This document shows positions 44,328-53,104 of a stretch of 64,000 nucleotides of DNA, in pieces. A model generated the notes under the pieces. That model had not been told where the DNA came from and ran no database searches. It worked only from the letters and a program-made list of their open reading frames with translations. Each line of letters opens with the position of its first letter. The stretch's first letter is position 1. The stretch spans positions 4,092,001 to 4,156,000 of the forward strand of contig NZ_CP072852.1 in the NCBI RefSeq assembly GCF_017948265.1, in the 5' to 3' direction. The translations under genes were made by a program, and so were the position numbers. The stretch comes from Rhodoferax sp. PAMC 29310. Its GTDB lineage: Bacteria > Pseudomonadota > Gammaproteobacteria > Burkholderiales > Burkholderiaceae_C.

Positions 44328-44828
44328 TCACCCCAGCAGCCCGGGGTTCAAGCGCCACAGAGAAAAAGTGAGTGCCGACGAGAAAGTCACCCAGGCCAGG
44401 TAGGGAAATAGCAAGACGGCTGAGAGTCGGCTGACGCGCCAGAATAGTGCGATGGTGGCCGCAATCAGAACCCAAAGCAGCAGAATCTCGGCCAAGGCCA
44501 AGCCACCTTGATGCCAGACAAAGAACAACCAGGTCCACAGCCCGTTCGCCACCAACTGGACAATAAATACCAGCAGCGCACTCTTGGCGCCCGCAAAGCC
44601 TCCTCTGCGCCAAACCATCCACGCAGAGATGCCCATGAATAGATACAGAACAGTCCACACCGGGCCAAACAACCAGCCCGGAGGTGCCCAGGCGGGTCGA
44701 ACCAGTTCGCTAAAAAAGGCGCCAGCGCTGGCCGATGCCAACGCGCCGGCAGCAGCGGCGAAAGTCGCTAGCAGCCAGCCAAGCAGGCCCAGCGTTTGGT
44801 GGGTTTTTGAAAACGGAGAAGGATGCAT
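44328..44828 (-). CDS. TspO/MBR family protein
   Basis: Five-helix membrane protein of 166 residues. The Trp-rich family pattern is present: RPAWAPPGWLFGPVWTVLYLFMGISAW, quoted in part as PAWAPPGWLFGPVW and LYLFMGISAW. It binds tetrapyrroles/porphyrins and is linked to stress and porphyrin handling. ATG 44828 is preferred over 44843; both are plausible. Confidence 0.9.
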   Translation of the reverse strand: MHPSPFSKTHQTLGLLGWLLATFAAAAGALASASAGAFFSELVRPAWAPPGWLFGPVWTVLYLFMGISAWMVWRRGGFAGAKSALLVFIVQLVANGLWTWLFFVWHQGGLALAEILLLWVLIAATIALFWRVSRLSAVLLFPYLAWVTFSSALTFSLWRLNPGLLG

Positions 44829-44968
44829 TGGGCGGGGTCTCACTGGATGTTGACAGCGGGAGTGGATTCAATGTACACGTCGTTCAATCCTCCAGCGTGG
44901 GCTGGCAGCAGGGCAGCGCAGTGAAAAAGCGAGGCTCAAGTGAGCCGCCTCAACCCAAGCGGGCCACC

Positions 44969-45607
44969 TCAGGTGGTCGCCTCGTCCAACGATTCGCTGT
45001 CCAGATGGCGCTCGTCCGACCAGCCAACGATGGTCAGGGCGTCGGGGGTCCACAACAGGCGGTTGATTGTGGCGTTGCCCAGGTTCCAGCTGCGGGGGGC
45101 TTGCAGGGTTTGGCCGGTGGCGTTGCGGTAGAGCATGTCGAGCACGCCGCCGTGGGCAACCAAGACGATTTGCTCGCCAAGGTGCTCGGCGGCCAGCTCG
45201 GCCACGGTTTCAGTGACCCGTTGGTGAAACGTCACCAGCGACTCACCACCAGGCGGTGTCCAGTGCGGGTCGCGCTGGCGCCAGAGCAGGGCTTGGGCTG
45301 GAAAGTGTTCTTCAATTTGCGCATGGGTTTGCCCTTGCAACTCCCCAAAGTGGCGCTCCCGAAGGCCTGGGTGCGGCTGCAGCGAGTGGCCGGTAAGGGT
45401 GCCCAGCGCCTGGGCCGTGGCGTGGGCGCGTTGCAAGTCACTGGTGTAAATTGCGGCAAACGACTCATCGGCCAGCGCCTGCGCGGCGCGTTCGGCCTGC
45501 CAACGGCCCCGCTCATTCAGGGCGATGTCCATGTGGCCTTGCAGCCGGGTGTCGGCGTTCCAAGCGGTTTCACCGTGGCGAATGGCAATGAGGCGGGTGG
45601 CTTGCAT
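44969..45607 (-). CDS. Histidine phosphatase family protein (GpmB/CobC-like)
   Basis: Of 212 residues with the RHG motif IRHGETAWN (phospho-His acceptor), DLQRAHATAQALG, GLRERHFGELQG and the second histidine in VLVAHGGVLDML. These are features of the 2,3-bisphosphoglycerate-independent 'phosphoglycerate mutase-like' phosphatases. Substrate unknown. Start ATG 45607; the lipoprotein gene ends 8 bp upstream. Confidence 0.88.
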   Translation of the reverse strand: MQATRLIAIRHGETAWNADTRLQGHMDIALNERGRWQAERAAQALADESFAAIYTSDLQRAHATAQALGTLTGHSLQPHPGLRERHFGELQGQTHAQIEEHFPAQALLWRQRDPHWTPPGGESLVTFHQRVTETVAELAAEHLGEQIVLVAHGGVLDMLYRNATGQTLQAPRSWNLGNATINRLLWTPDALTIVGWSDERHLDSESLDEATT

Positions 45608-45615
45608 GGTGGGGG

Positions 45616-46221
45616 TCAACGGGGAATCTCGATATTGATGCGACGGGGCCCGGCCGGGGGCAGTGGAAAGCCACGCAAGGCGGCGTCCAACAAGGCGGGC
45701 ACAACGGCGTCGCTGTCCCGCCAAGGGCCATCGTGCGCGGCTTGGGTTTCGTAGACCACTTGGTGGGTGCTCAAGCTGCGGATCACCAGACTGACCCGGT
45801 GCCAGTAATAGGGCTGCTGCATCGGCATGCCAAAAAATGGCGCCCGTCCGCCAATACCGACACTGCCTGAGCGGCCACCCCAGCCCAAGCCCCACCCGAG
45901 TTGGAGGCCCGAGTAGGGCTCGTCGCCGGGTCCGTAGGGGGTGATTTTGAGACTGTAGCCGACTTGAACGGAGTACAGCGCGAGGCTGTCCTGCCGCTTC
46001 AGGCCGGCTTGGCCCAAGGCCTGCTGGGCCAGGTTCTCCAGCCAGTCCTGTTGTCGGGGGGTGGCTTGCTGGGATGGCAAGCGTTCAAATCGGTAATAGG
46101 CGCCTGTGGGAATCGCAGGCGGTGAGGCAAAGCTGGTCACATCGGCGTCGACCAGCCGCACGCTGGCGCAGCCGGTCAACAACCAAACCAGTGTGGTGAC
46201 AAGAGCCAGTTTGCGCAGCAT
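45616..46221 (-). CDS. DUF4136-type lipoprotein
   Basis: Lipoprotein of 201 residues: signal MLRKLALVTTLVWLLTGCAS with lipobox LTGC, then a domain with YYRFERLPSQQ, QVGYSLKITPYG and YWHRVSLVIRS resembling DUF4136. Function unknown. A GGGAGA ribosome site precedes the ATG at 46221. Lies between ttcA and the phosphatase on the same strand, 35 bp after ttcA. Confidence 0.8.
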   Translation of the reverse strand: MLRKLALVTTLVWLLTGCASVRLVDADVTSFASPPAIPTGAYYRFERLPSQQATPRQQDWLENLAQQALGQAGLKRQDSLALYSVQVGYSLKITPYGPGDEPYSGLQLGWGLGWGGRSGSVGIGGRAPFFGMPMQQPYYWHRVSLVIRSLSTHQVVYETQAAHDGPWRDSDAVVPALLDAALRGFPLPPAGPRRINIEIPR

Positions 46222-46256
46222 GAGGGTCTCCCGCAATAGGGTGATGAAAGGCAGGC

Positions 46257-47186
46257 TTAGAGCGACAAGACTTGCAGGCCGGGCAGGCTGGCCACGGGGA
46301 AATCTTCTTCGTCAAACACCTTGTCGCCGTCGGCATCTGGCACGCCGGTGACTTTGATGTCTTTGAAATTGTGAAGTTTCAGGTCCATCAAATGCGAGGG
46401 CACCACGTTTTGCAGCGCCGTGAACATGGTCTCGGTGCGGCCGGGGTATTGCTTTTCCCATTCGCGCAGCATGTTGCCAATCTGTTTGCGTTGCAGGTTT
46501 TCCTGACTGCCGCACAAGGTGCAGGGAATGATGGGGAACTCGCGGTGGGCGGCCCAGCGGATCAGGTCTTTCTCTGCCACGTTGGCCATGGGGCGGATCA
46601 CGATGTGGCCACCGTCGTCGCTGACCAGTTTGGGCGGCATGCCTTTGAGCTTGCCGCCGAAAAACATGTTCAGGAAAAAGGTCTGAATGATGTCGTCGCG
46701 GTGGTGGCCCAGCGCAATTTTGGTGATCTTCAATTCATCGGCCACGCGGTACAAGATGCCCCGGCGCAAGCGGCTGCACAGGCTGCACATGGTCTTGCCT
46801 TCAGGAATCACCTTCTTCACGATGCTGTAGGTGTCCTGCGTTTCGATGTGATACGGCACGCCCAGCTGCTTCAGGTAGGCGGGCAAGATGTGGTCCGGGA
46901 AACCGGGCTGTTTCTGGTCCAGGTTGACGGCGATCAGCTCAAACTTGATGGGCGCGCGCTGCTGCATTTTGAGCAGGATGTCGAGCATGGCGTAGCTGTC
47001 TTTGCCACCCGACACACAGACCATCACGCGGTCGCCTTCCTCGATCATGTTGTAGTCCACGATGGCTTGGCCCACCTGACGGCAGAGCCGTTTTTCCAGC
47101 TTGTGTGTTTCGCGTTCAATCTTGACGCGGGCAGCAGGGTCTTGGTCCAAGGTGGCGACGTCGTCGTCTGTCCAGGTAGTAGTCAT
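46257..47186 (-). CDS. ttcA: tRNA 2-thiocytidine(32) synthetase
   Basis: TtcA of 309 residues. PP-loop SGGKDSYAM for ATP, and two CxxC pairs ([10 protein letters not shown] and [12 protein letters not shown]) that hold the [4Fe-4S] cluster. It thiolates C32 of several tRNAs. ATG 47186 is used. Third gene of the SDR-folB-ttcA set, starting 14 bp after folB. Confidence 0.95.
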   Translation of the reverse strand: MTTTWTDDDVATLDQDPAARVKIERETHKLEKRLCRQVGQAIVDYNMIEEGDRVMVCVSGGKDSYAMLDILLKMQQRAPIKFELIAVNLDQKQPGFPDHILPAYLKQLGVPYHIETQDTYSIVKKVIPEGKTMCSLCSRLRRGILYRVADELKITKIALGHHRDDIIQTFFLNMFFGGKLKGMPPKLVSDDGGHIVIRPMANVAEKDLIRWAAHREFPIIPCTLCGSQENLQRKQIGNMLREWEKQYPGRTETMFTALQNVVPSHLMDLKLHNFKDIKVTGVPDADGDKVFDEEDFPVASLPGLQVLSL

Positions 47187-47200
47187 CTTGTTCTCTCCGG

Positions 47201-47572
47201 TCACCATTGACCTGTTTCCATACGAATGGCGACTTCACAGTCGTCAAAAATTTCAAGTTTGGCAATTTTCACCCGCACGCCCAACACGCCGGGCAGCTGC
47301 ATCAGGCGGTTGGCGAGTTTGCCGATCAGTGTTTCGAGCAGGTTCACATGCTCCGCAGTGCACTCGTTGATGATGATTTGGCGCACTTTGCGGTAGTCCA
47401 GCACATGGCAGATATCGTCGTCATGGGGCAGCAAGGGCTGCGTGCCCAGGCTGAGTTCGGCGTCCACCTGAATCGGTTGCGGCGCGGTTTTTTCAAACTC
47501 CAGAATGCCCAGATTGGCGTCAAAGCGCAAACCGGTCAACGTGAGAGTCTGGTTGCCAAAGGTGGGGTTCAT
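47201..47572 (-). CDS. folB: Dihydroneopterin aldolase
   Basis: FolB of 123 residues. Family features: [18 protein letters not shown], the substrate-binding [16 protein letters not shown] (normally D..DYxxv) and [17 protein letters not shown] (E-x-LA). It cleaves dihydroneopterin to hydroxymethyl-dihydropterin for folate synthesis. Start ATG 47572 overlaps the stop of the SDR gene by 4 bp. Confidence 0.92.
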   Translation of the reverse strand: MNPTFGNQTLTLTGLRFDANLGILEFEKTAPQPIQVDAELSLGTQPLLPHDDDICHVLDYRKVRQIIINECTAEHVNLLETLIGKLANRLMQLPGVLGVRVKIAKLEIFDDCEVAIRMETGQW

Positions 47573-48369
47573 CGGTGCAGTTTCACTTCTAGGGGGCAAA
47601 GCAGAGAGAAGTCGCGGTCGAACTTCATCAGGTGCTGGCCACCATCGACCAGCAAGGTGGTGCCCGTGATGGACTGGTTGTCCATGGCGAATTTGACGGT
47701 GGCGGCCACGTCGGCAGAGGTGGACGAGCGCCCCAGCGGGGATAGCTTGTGGCGGGCTTCAAACTCCTCGTCGGTCAGTAGGTGGCTGGTCAGGGTCAGG
47801 CCCGGCGCCACACCGACCACGCGAATTTGCGGTGCCAATGCCATGGCCAGCACGGTATTGGCGGCTTCCAGCGCGACTTTGGAGAGGGTGTAGCTTAGAA
47901 AATCGGGGTTTTGGTTCCAGAGTTTCTGGTCCAGCAGGTTGACCACGACGCCACGAGCGTCGCCGCCACGCTCTTTGACGTGCTCGTATAAGGCCTGGGC
48001 CAGCAAAATGCCGGCGCCTGCGTTGCTGCGCATGTGTTTTTCCATGGCGGCAAAGCCAAAGGTGGCAGCAGTGTCCTGCTCGAAGGTGGAGGCACTGTTG
48101 ACCACGGCATCAACCTGGCCAAACTCACGAATCACGCTGGGCAAGAGGTTGCGCACCGCCGTTTCGTTGGATAAATTGGCGCGAAAAGCGGCACTGGCGC
48201 CCGCTAGCTCTTTGCAATCAGCTACTGTTTTTGTAGCATCTTCTAGCGAGTCGCGGTAGTGCACGGCCACGCGCCAGCCATCTTTGGCCAGCGCCAAGGC
48301 GATTTCACGCCCCAGTCGCTTGGCGGCGCCGGTGACTAAAACCGTGCGGGAGGGAATAGTGAGGGACAT
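47569..48369 (-). CDS. SDR oxidoreductase, probable pteridine reductase (FolM-like)
   Basis: Short-chain dehydrogenase of 266 residues. The cofactor motif TGAAKRLGREIA has the TGxxxRxG form typical of pteridine reductases. NSASTF (for NNAS) and the catalytic YTLSKVALE (YxxxK) follow. Overlap with folB supports a role in dihydromonapterin/dihydrofolate reduction. It is divergent from the methyltransferase gene with only 21 bp between. Confidence 0.85.
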   Translation of the reverse strand: MSLTIPSRTVLVTGAAKRLGREIALALAKDGWRVAVHYRDSLEDATKTVADCKELAGASAAFRANLSNETAVRNLLPSVIREFGQVDAVVNSASTFEQDTAATFGFAAMEKHMRSNAGAGILLAQALYEHVKERGGDARGVVVNLLDQKLWNQNPDFLSYTLSKVALEAANTVLAMALAPQIRVVGVAPGLTLTSHLLTDEEFEARHKLSPLGRSSTSADVAATVKFAMDNQSITGTTLLVDGGQHLMKFDRDFSLLCPLEVKLHR

Positions 48370-48390
48370 TCGGGGACAATTCAGAGTGTG

Positions 48391-49524
48391 ATGACAACTT
48401 CTTCTATTTTAACGAGCACCCTTGCCGAGCACATTCAACAGTCGCTGGTGGACCACCAGGGTTGGATGGGTTTTGATGAATTCATGGCGCAGGCGCTTTA
48501 CACGCCTGGCCTGGGTTACTACACCAATGACAGCATCAAATTTGGCGCGCTGCCCTACAGCGTGGAGGGTGGCGAGCGGGTAGCGGGCAGTGATTTTGTG
48601 ACCGCGCCTGAGATGTCGCCCCTGTTCGGGCGCACCGTGGCGGCCCAAGTCGCGCAGGCCTTACAGGTCACGGGCACGCAAGAAGTTTGGGAATTTGGTG
48701 CCGGTTCGGGTGCGCTGGCCCTGCAGGTGCTGGATGAGTTGACCGAGTTGGGCGGACCTGTGCCACAGTACCGCATCGTTGACTTGTCGGGTACGCTGCG
48801 CGCGCGCCAGCAAGAAAAGTTGGCCAAATACGCCGAACGTGTGCAATGGGTCAACGCGTTGCCGGAGACCATTCAGGGTGTGGTTCTGGGCAACGAGGTG
48901 CTGGACGCCATGCCCGTGAAATTGCTGGCACGGGTGAAGGGCGTGTGGTTTGAGCGGGGCGTGACGATGGCGGATGGCGATACCCCCTCCTTTGCCTGGG
49001 AAGACCGCCCCACCGACCTGCGCCCGCCGCTGGAGATCGAGGGCGAGCACGATTACCTGACCGAGATTCATCCGCAAGGAGAGGCTTTTATTGCCACCAT
49101 GGCCGACAAGCTTTCGGTGGGCGCCATCTTCTTGATTGACTATGGTTTTCCTGAGAGTGAGTACTACCACCCGCAGCGCCACATGGGCACGGTGATGTGC
49201 CACCTGGGGCACCGGGCCGACCCTGATCCGCTGGTTCTGGTGGGCATGAAAGACATCACCGCCCATGTGAATTTCACCGGCGTGGCGGTGGCAGCCCAAG
49301 ACGCCGGTTTGGAGGTGCTGGGCTACACCTCGCAGGCGCGGTTCTTGATGAACAGTGGATTGATTCAGCACATGGAAGCCTCTGATTTGCCAACGCGCGT
49401 GCAAGCCCAGAAACTCATCATGGAGCACGAAATGGGCGAGTTGTTCAAGGTCATCGGACTGTGCAAAGGAGAACCGTGGGAGGCCATGGGCTTCTCGCAG
49501 GGCGACCGCACCCACCGGTTGTAG
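48391..49524 (+). CDS. SAM-dependent methyltransferase, MidA/NDUFAF7 family
   Basis: Of 377 residues. The N-terminus MGFDEFMAQALYTPGLGYYTN and DFVTAPEMSPLFGRTVA, with EFGAGSGALALQVL as SAM motif I and LGNEVLDAMPV, are diagnostic of the DUF185/MidA family (protein arginine methyltransferases; the mitochondrial member methylates a complex I subunit). Its bacterial substrate is not known. ATG at 48391; DUF2905 gene follows 3 bp after the stop. Confidence 0.9.
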   Translation: MTTSSILTSTLAEHIQQSLVDHQGWMGFDEFMAQALYTPGLGYYTNDSIKFGALPYSVEGGERVAGSDFVTAPEMSPLFGRTVAAQVAQALQVTGTQEVWEFGAGSGALALQVLDELTELGGPVPQYRIVDLSGTLRARQQEKLAKYAERVQWVNALPETIQGVVLGNEVLDAMPVKLLARVKGVWFERGVTMADGDTPSFAWEDRPTDLRPPLEIEGEHDYLTEIHPQGEAFIATMADKLSVGAIFLIDYGFPESEYYHPQRHMGTVMCHLGHRADPDPLVLVGMKDITAHVNFTGVAVAAQDAGLEVLGYTSQARFLMNSGLIQHMEASDLPTRVQAQKLIMEHEMGELFKVIGLCKGEPWEAMGFSQGDRTHRL

Positions 49525-49527
49525 ACC

Positions 49528-49722
49528 ATGTTCCGCTGGCTTATCGTCATTTTTCTGGCCCTGTTGCTGATCAATAGCGTCACCCCCTGGTTTCGCAAGC
49601 TGGGCTTTGGTCGCTTGCCAGGTGATTTTCGATTCAAGGTGTTTGGGCGGGAGTTTTTTATTCCGCTCACCACCACCATTCTGCTCAGCCTTGTGGCGGG
49701 CGCCATCTCCAAAATCATCTGA
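49528..49722 (+). CDS. DUF2905 small membrane protein
   Basis: 64 residues: two hydrophobic helices (1-20 and ~42-62) separated by a basic loop with LGFGRLPGDFRFKVFGREFFIPLT, quoted in part as GRLPGDFRF. This matches the conserved DUF2905 family of unknown function. Starts 3 bp after the methyltransferase stop, so probably cotranscribed. Confidence 0.85.
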   Translation: MFRWLIVIFLALLLINSVTPWFRKLGFGRLPGDFRFKVFGREFFIPLTTTILLSLVAGAISKII

Positions 49723-49784
49723 ACGGGCAGTGCTTGAAGCCGCCTGATGTGACTCAACCTGCGTTGTAGAAAGGTAACTCGCCA

Positions 49785-50222
49785 ATGACCGACGCCCTGC
49801 ACATTGTTTGTCCCTATTGCCACACCACCAACCGGGTGAGCCAGGCTGACTTGGCCAAAGCGCCAGACTGTGGAAGCTGCCACAAGGCCTTGTTCGTGGC
49901 GCACTCGCTGGCACTGAACGAAGCCAATTTCAACAAGCACATTGCGCGCAGCCAGATTCCGGTGTTGGTCGACTTCTGGGCGCCCTGGTGTGGCCCGTGC
50001 CGCCAGATGGCGCCCGCTTTTGAGCAGGCGGCCGCACAGCTGGAACCCCAGTTTCGATTGGTCAAGGTCGACACCGAGGCGGAGAAAAACCTGGGCGCAC
50101 GCTTCAACATCCGCAGCATCCCGACCTTGGCCTTATTTGCCAATGGGCGCGAAGTGGCCCGCCAACCCGGGGCCATGGGGGCGGTCGACATTGTTCGCTG
50201 GGCGCGATCTCAGCGCGTATAA
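49785..50222 (+). CDS. trxC: Thioredoxin 2
   Basis: TrxC of 145 residues. The N-terminal zinc ribbon has two CxxC pairs (CPYCHTTNRV and CGSCHKALF), followed by a thioredoxin domain with the active site WAPWCGPCRQMAP and cis-Pro SIPTLALF. It reduces disulfides in the cytoplasm, usually under oxidative stress. Confidence 0.95.
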   Translation: MTDALHIVCPYCHTTNRVSQADLAKAPDCGSCHKALFVAHSLALNEANFNKHIARSQIPVLVDFWAPWCGPCRQMAPAFEQAAAQLEPQFRLVKVDTEAEKNLGARFNIRSIPTLALFANGREVARQPGAMGAVDIVRWARSQRV

Positions 50223-50378
50223 AACCTGCTGGCCGGCGGCATGTAATTCGCCGGTAACCAATTCGGCCGACCGGTATTAGTATTGGGCCTTTCCAATGCG
50301 GAGGCGGCTGCAAGCGGCCCGTGGGCCTGCTTGATAACGAATGCATGCCCCGTCTTCCGCGCACCAAGTAACAAAAAT

Positions 50379-51371
50379 ATGACTCAAAATGTTTTGACTG
50401 ACGGGTTTCAACTGGCGCCCGGCGCCGCGCCCCTGGCCTGTGTGGACATTGGCGGCACCAAGGTCGCCGTCAACATCGTGGACGACCAAGGCATTCGTGG
50501 CCGGGTAGCTGAGCCCACCGCCAAAGTGGGCGAGAACGACGCCTTGGCCCGACAAATCATTCGCATGGTGAGTGAAAGCTGCGACTTGGCGGGGGTGGAT
50601 GTCGCCAAACTGGCGGCCGTGGGCGTGGCCTCTTGCGGCCCGTTTGTGCTGAACCAGGGGCTGGTGGAGTTGGCTGCCCCCAATATATGTGGCGGCTTGG
50701 CCGGCACGGCGCGGGGCCTGCCCAACACCTGGAAGACGGCCCTGTTGGAGGCCCCTTTGCGTCAGGCTTTCCCTAATGTGAGGGTGGAAAACGACGGCAT
50801 TGGAGCGCTGGAGGCGGAGCGCCGCTGGGGTGCGTTGCAAGACAAGGGGCAGGCGTTGGATCACTGTGCCTACGTGACCTGGAGCACCGGTATTGGCGTG
50901 GGCTTGTGCGTGGACGGGCGAGTGTTGCGCGGCAAGAACGGCAACGCCGGCCATGCGGGCCACCTCTTTGTGAGCGACAACAGCGATGCCTTGTGCGGCT
51001 GCGGCAATGTGGGTGATGTCGAAGGTTTGATTGCCGGCAACGCCATTGCCCGGCGCTTTGCGGCTGATGGTTACGCTGATTCTGCTATTCTTTTTGAAGC
51101 GGCTTACGCAGGTGATGCAAGGGCTGTAGCCATTATTGATGAGTTGTGCCGGGTGATGGGCCGCACCCTGTACAACCTGATTGCAACATTGGATTTACAG
51201 CGCATCAGCCTGGGCGGCAGTGTCTTTTGGCACCACCGAGCCTACTTGCTACCCCGGTTGCAAGTGCAGGTGCGCGGCAAGTTTCCAGCCCTGACCGACG
51301 GCTGCGAACTGGTGCCTGCGGGCTTGGGTGCGCGGGTCGGCGACTTTGGTGCACTGGCCTTGGTTGCTTGA
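50379..51371 (+). CDS. ROK family sugar kinase
   Basis: Of 330 residues with ROK features: ATP-binding DIGGTKVAVNIVD, VASCGPFVLNQG, ENDGIGALEAE, the catalytic/zinc region HAGHLFVSDNSDALCGCGNVGDVEGL (CGCGNxG...E). It phosphorylates a hexose such as glucose. The downstream sugar ABC importer supports this: imported sugar would be phosphorylated at once. ATG at 50379 is used; ribosome site is weak. A strong terminator follows, so the importer has its own promoter. Confidence 0.85.
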   Translation: MTQNVLTDGFQLAPGAAPLACVDIGGTKVAVNIVDDQGIRGRVAEPTAKVGENDALARQIIRMVSESCDLAGVDVAKLAAVGVASCGPFVLNQGLVELAAPNICGGLAGTARGLPNTWKTALLEAPLRQAFPNVRVENDGIGALEAERRWGALQDKGQALDHCAYVTWSTGIGVGLCVDGRVLRGKNGNAGHAGHLFVSDNSDALCGCGNVGDVEGLIAGNAIARRFAADGYADSAILFEAAYAGDARAVAIIDELCRVMGRTLYNLIATLDLQRISLGGSVFWHHRAYLLPRLQVQVRGKFPALTDGCELVPAGLGARVGDFGALALVA

Positions 51372-51420
51372 ATGTGGAAGGGCCCGTGGCCCTGATTTGT
51401 CTCTCGACCCGTCGGTGGGA

Positions 51421-51455
51421 AAAAGCCTCTTGGTGTGATGCCAAGAGGCTTTTTT
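51421..51455 (+). terminator. Rho-independent terminator after the ROK kinase gene
   Basis: A 13-bp perfect stem (AAAAGCCTCTTGG with CCAAGAGGCTTTT) around a 7-nt loop is followed by a T-tract. It lies 50 bp beyond the kinase stop. The A-run on the other strand would let it work in both directions. Confidence 0.9.
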
Positions 51456-51628
51456 GTGGCGACCAAGTTGGTAGCATGGCCACCGAGCCGGTGCTAAGGG
51501 TAAATCCTGATTACGCAATCATGAGGATTAATTAACAATTAATTAATTCGAGCGACATAATGCCTGCGCGAATCAACCCGGGTCCGGTGGCAAGTGTTGT
51601 CATCGGCGTTCAAATAACAGGAGAGATT
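51456..51628. promoter_or_regulatory. Upstream region of the sugar ABC operon
   Basis: This ~170 bp holds an inverted repeat TGATT-ACGC-AATCA (51508-51521) and an AT-rich palindromic block of TTAATTAA repeats (51527-51548). An UP-element or operator function is plausible. No convincing -35/-10 pair could be assigned. Confidence 0.35.
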
Positions 51629-52876
51629 ATGTTGAAACTTTCAAAGCTGGCTACGGCCGTGGCGTTTGTGGTGGCTGGTTCGGCCGCCATGGCAGGTGAG
51701 GTCGAGGTTCTGCACTACTGGACATCGGGTGGTGAGGCCAAGTCGGTTGCCGAGTTGAAGAAGATCATGCAGGCCAAAGGCCATACATGGAAAGATTTTG
51801 CAGTCGCTGGTGGCGGCGGTGATAACGCGGCCACCGTGTTGAAGAGCCGTGTGGTGTCAGGCAACCCACCCTCGGCTGCCCAGATCAAGGGCCCTGCTAT
51901 CCAAGAGTGGGCAGCAGAAGGCGTTTTGGCTAATCTGGATGGCACGGCTAAAGCCGAGAAATGGGACAGCCTGTTGCCCAAAGTGGTGGCTGACGTCATG
52001 AAGTACAAAGGCAATTACGTTGCTGCGCCGGTCAACGTTCACCGCGTGAACTGGATGTGGGCGAACGCTGCTGTATTGCAAAAGGCGGGCGTGTCTAGCG
52101 CACCAAAAACTTGGGATGAGTTCTTCGTCGCCGCTGAAAAAGTCAAAAAAATGGGTCTGATTGCCGTGGCACACGGTGGCCAAAACTGGCAAGACTTCAC
52201 GACCTTTGAAGACGTGGTTCTGGGTGTGGGTGGTTCCAAGTTCTACAACGATGCTTTGGTCAAGTTGGACCAGAAGGCGCTGACCAGCGCCACCATGACC
52301 AAGTCGCTCGAAACCTTCCGCAAGATCAAAGGTTACACCGACCCAGCTTCTCCTGGTCGTGACTGGAATCTGGCCACCGCGATGGTGATTCAGGAAAAGG
52401 CAGCCTTCCAGTTCATGGGTGACTGGGCCAAGGGCGAGTTCACAGCCGCCGGCAAAGTGCCAGGCAAGGACTATATCTGTGCGGCCACACCTGGCACCGC
52501 CAACTCCTACACCTTTAACGTGGACTCGTTTGCCATGTTCAAGCTCAAGGACTCTGGCGCCCAGAAGGCACAGGGCGATCTGGCTGCCGCCATCATGGGT
52601 ACCGATTTCCAGGAAATCTTCAACCTGAACAAAGGCTCTATCCCTGTTCGTTTGAACATGAACATGGCCAAGTTTGACGATTGCGCCAAGACGTCCGCCA
52701 AGGACTTCGTGGACACCGCCAAAACAGGTGGTCTGGTGCCTTCCGTGGCCCATGGCATGGCGATCAAGCCCGCTGCTGAAGGTGCTATCAAGGACGCCGT
52801 CAGTCAGTTCTGGAACGACGACAAGATCTCCGTGGCAGATGGTGTGAAAAACATCGCCAAAGCAGCAATGCAGTAA
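51629..52876 (+). CDS. Sugar ABC transporter, periplasmic binding protein (glucose/mannose type)
   Basis: Family 1 solute-binding protein of 415 residues. Signal peptide ends AMA-GE. The mature start EVEVLHYWTSGGEAKSV, DWAKGEFTAAGK and NLNKGSIPVRLN fit the GtsA/glucose-binding group. ATG 51629 has a clear AGGAGAG ribosome site; an upstream in-frame ATG at 51560 lacks one. A hairpin terminator follows, so the binding protein can be made in excess over the membrane subunits. Confidence 0.92.
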   Translation: MLKLSKLATAVAFVVAGSAAMAGEVEVLHYWTSGGEAKSVAELKKIMQAKGHTWKDFAVAGGGGDNAATVLKSRVVSGNPPSAAQIKGPAIQEWAAEGVLANLDGTAKAEKWDSLLPKVVADVMKYKGNYVAAPVNVHRVNWMWANAAVLQKAGVSSAPKTWDEFFVAAEKVKKMGLIAVAHGGQNWQDFTTFEDVVLGVGGSKFYNDALVKLDQKALTSATMTKSLETFRKIKGYTDPASPGRDWNLATAMVIQEKAAFQFMGDWAKGEFTAAGKVPGKDYICAATPGTANSYTFNVDSFAMFKLKDSGAQKAQGDLAAAIMGTDFQEIFNLNKGSIPVRLNMNMAKFDDCAKTSAKDFVDTAKTGGLVPSVAHGMAIKPAAEGAIKDAVSQFWNDDKISVADGVKNIAKAAMQ

Positions 52877-52881
52877 TCTGA

Positions 52882-52922
52882 ATGGGATACACGGGTGCGA
52901 ACCGGTGTGTCCCCATTTTTTT
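52882..52922 (+). terminator. Hairpin terminator/attenuator between binding protein and permease
   Basis: ATGGGATACAC and GTGTGTCCCCAT pair with one bulge and one G-T pair around a GC-rich loop, followed by a run of seven Ts. It lies 5 bp after the binding protein stop. Partial termination here would explain higher binding-protein output. Confidence 0.75.
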
Positions 52923-53104
52923 CGCAGAACTTGGGCAGACGGGCGCCCAAATGCTGTGTTTCCGGTCTGGAGATTTCAGACGGATGAATGAGAGCTGGCA
53001 ACGTCAACGACTGGTTGACTCGGCTGGAATGGCATCAAGCCACCGTGGATGGTTTCCTCACAGCAGGGCTGAACGTGAGCGGGCTCAAACGGAAACAAGA
53101 AATT

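Noticed and set aside
46272..47210. 312-codon ORF opposite ttcA
   Set aside because: Full-length antisense of ttcA, rich in His/Val/Gln with no family features.
50233..50254. CCGGCG/CGCCGG hairpin after trxC
   Set aside because: Short stem, ten-base loop and no T-tract; too weak to call a terminator.
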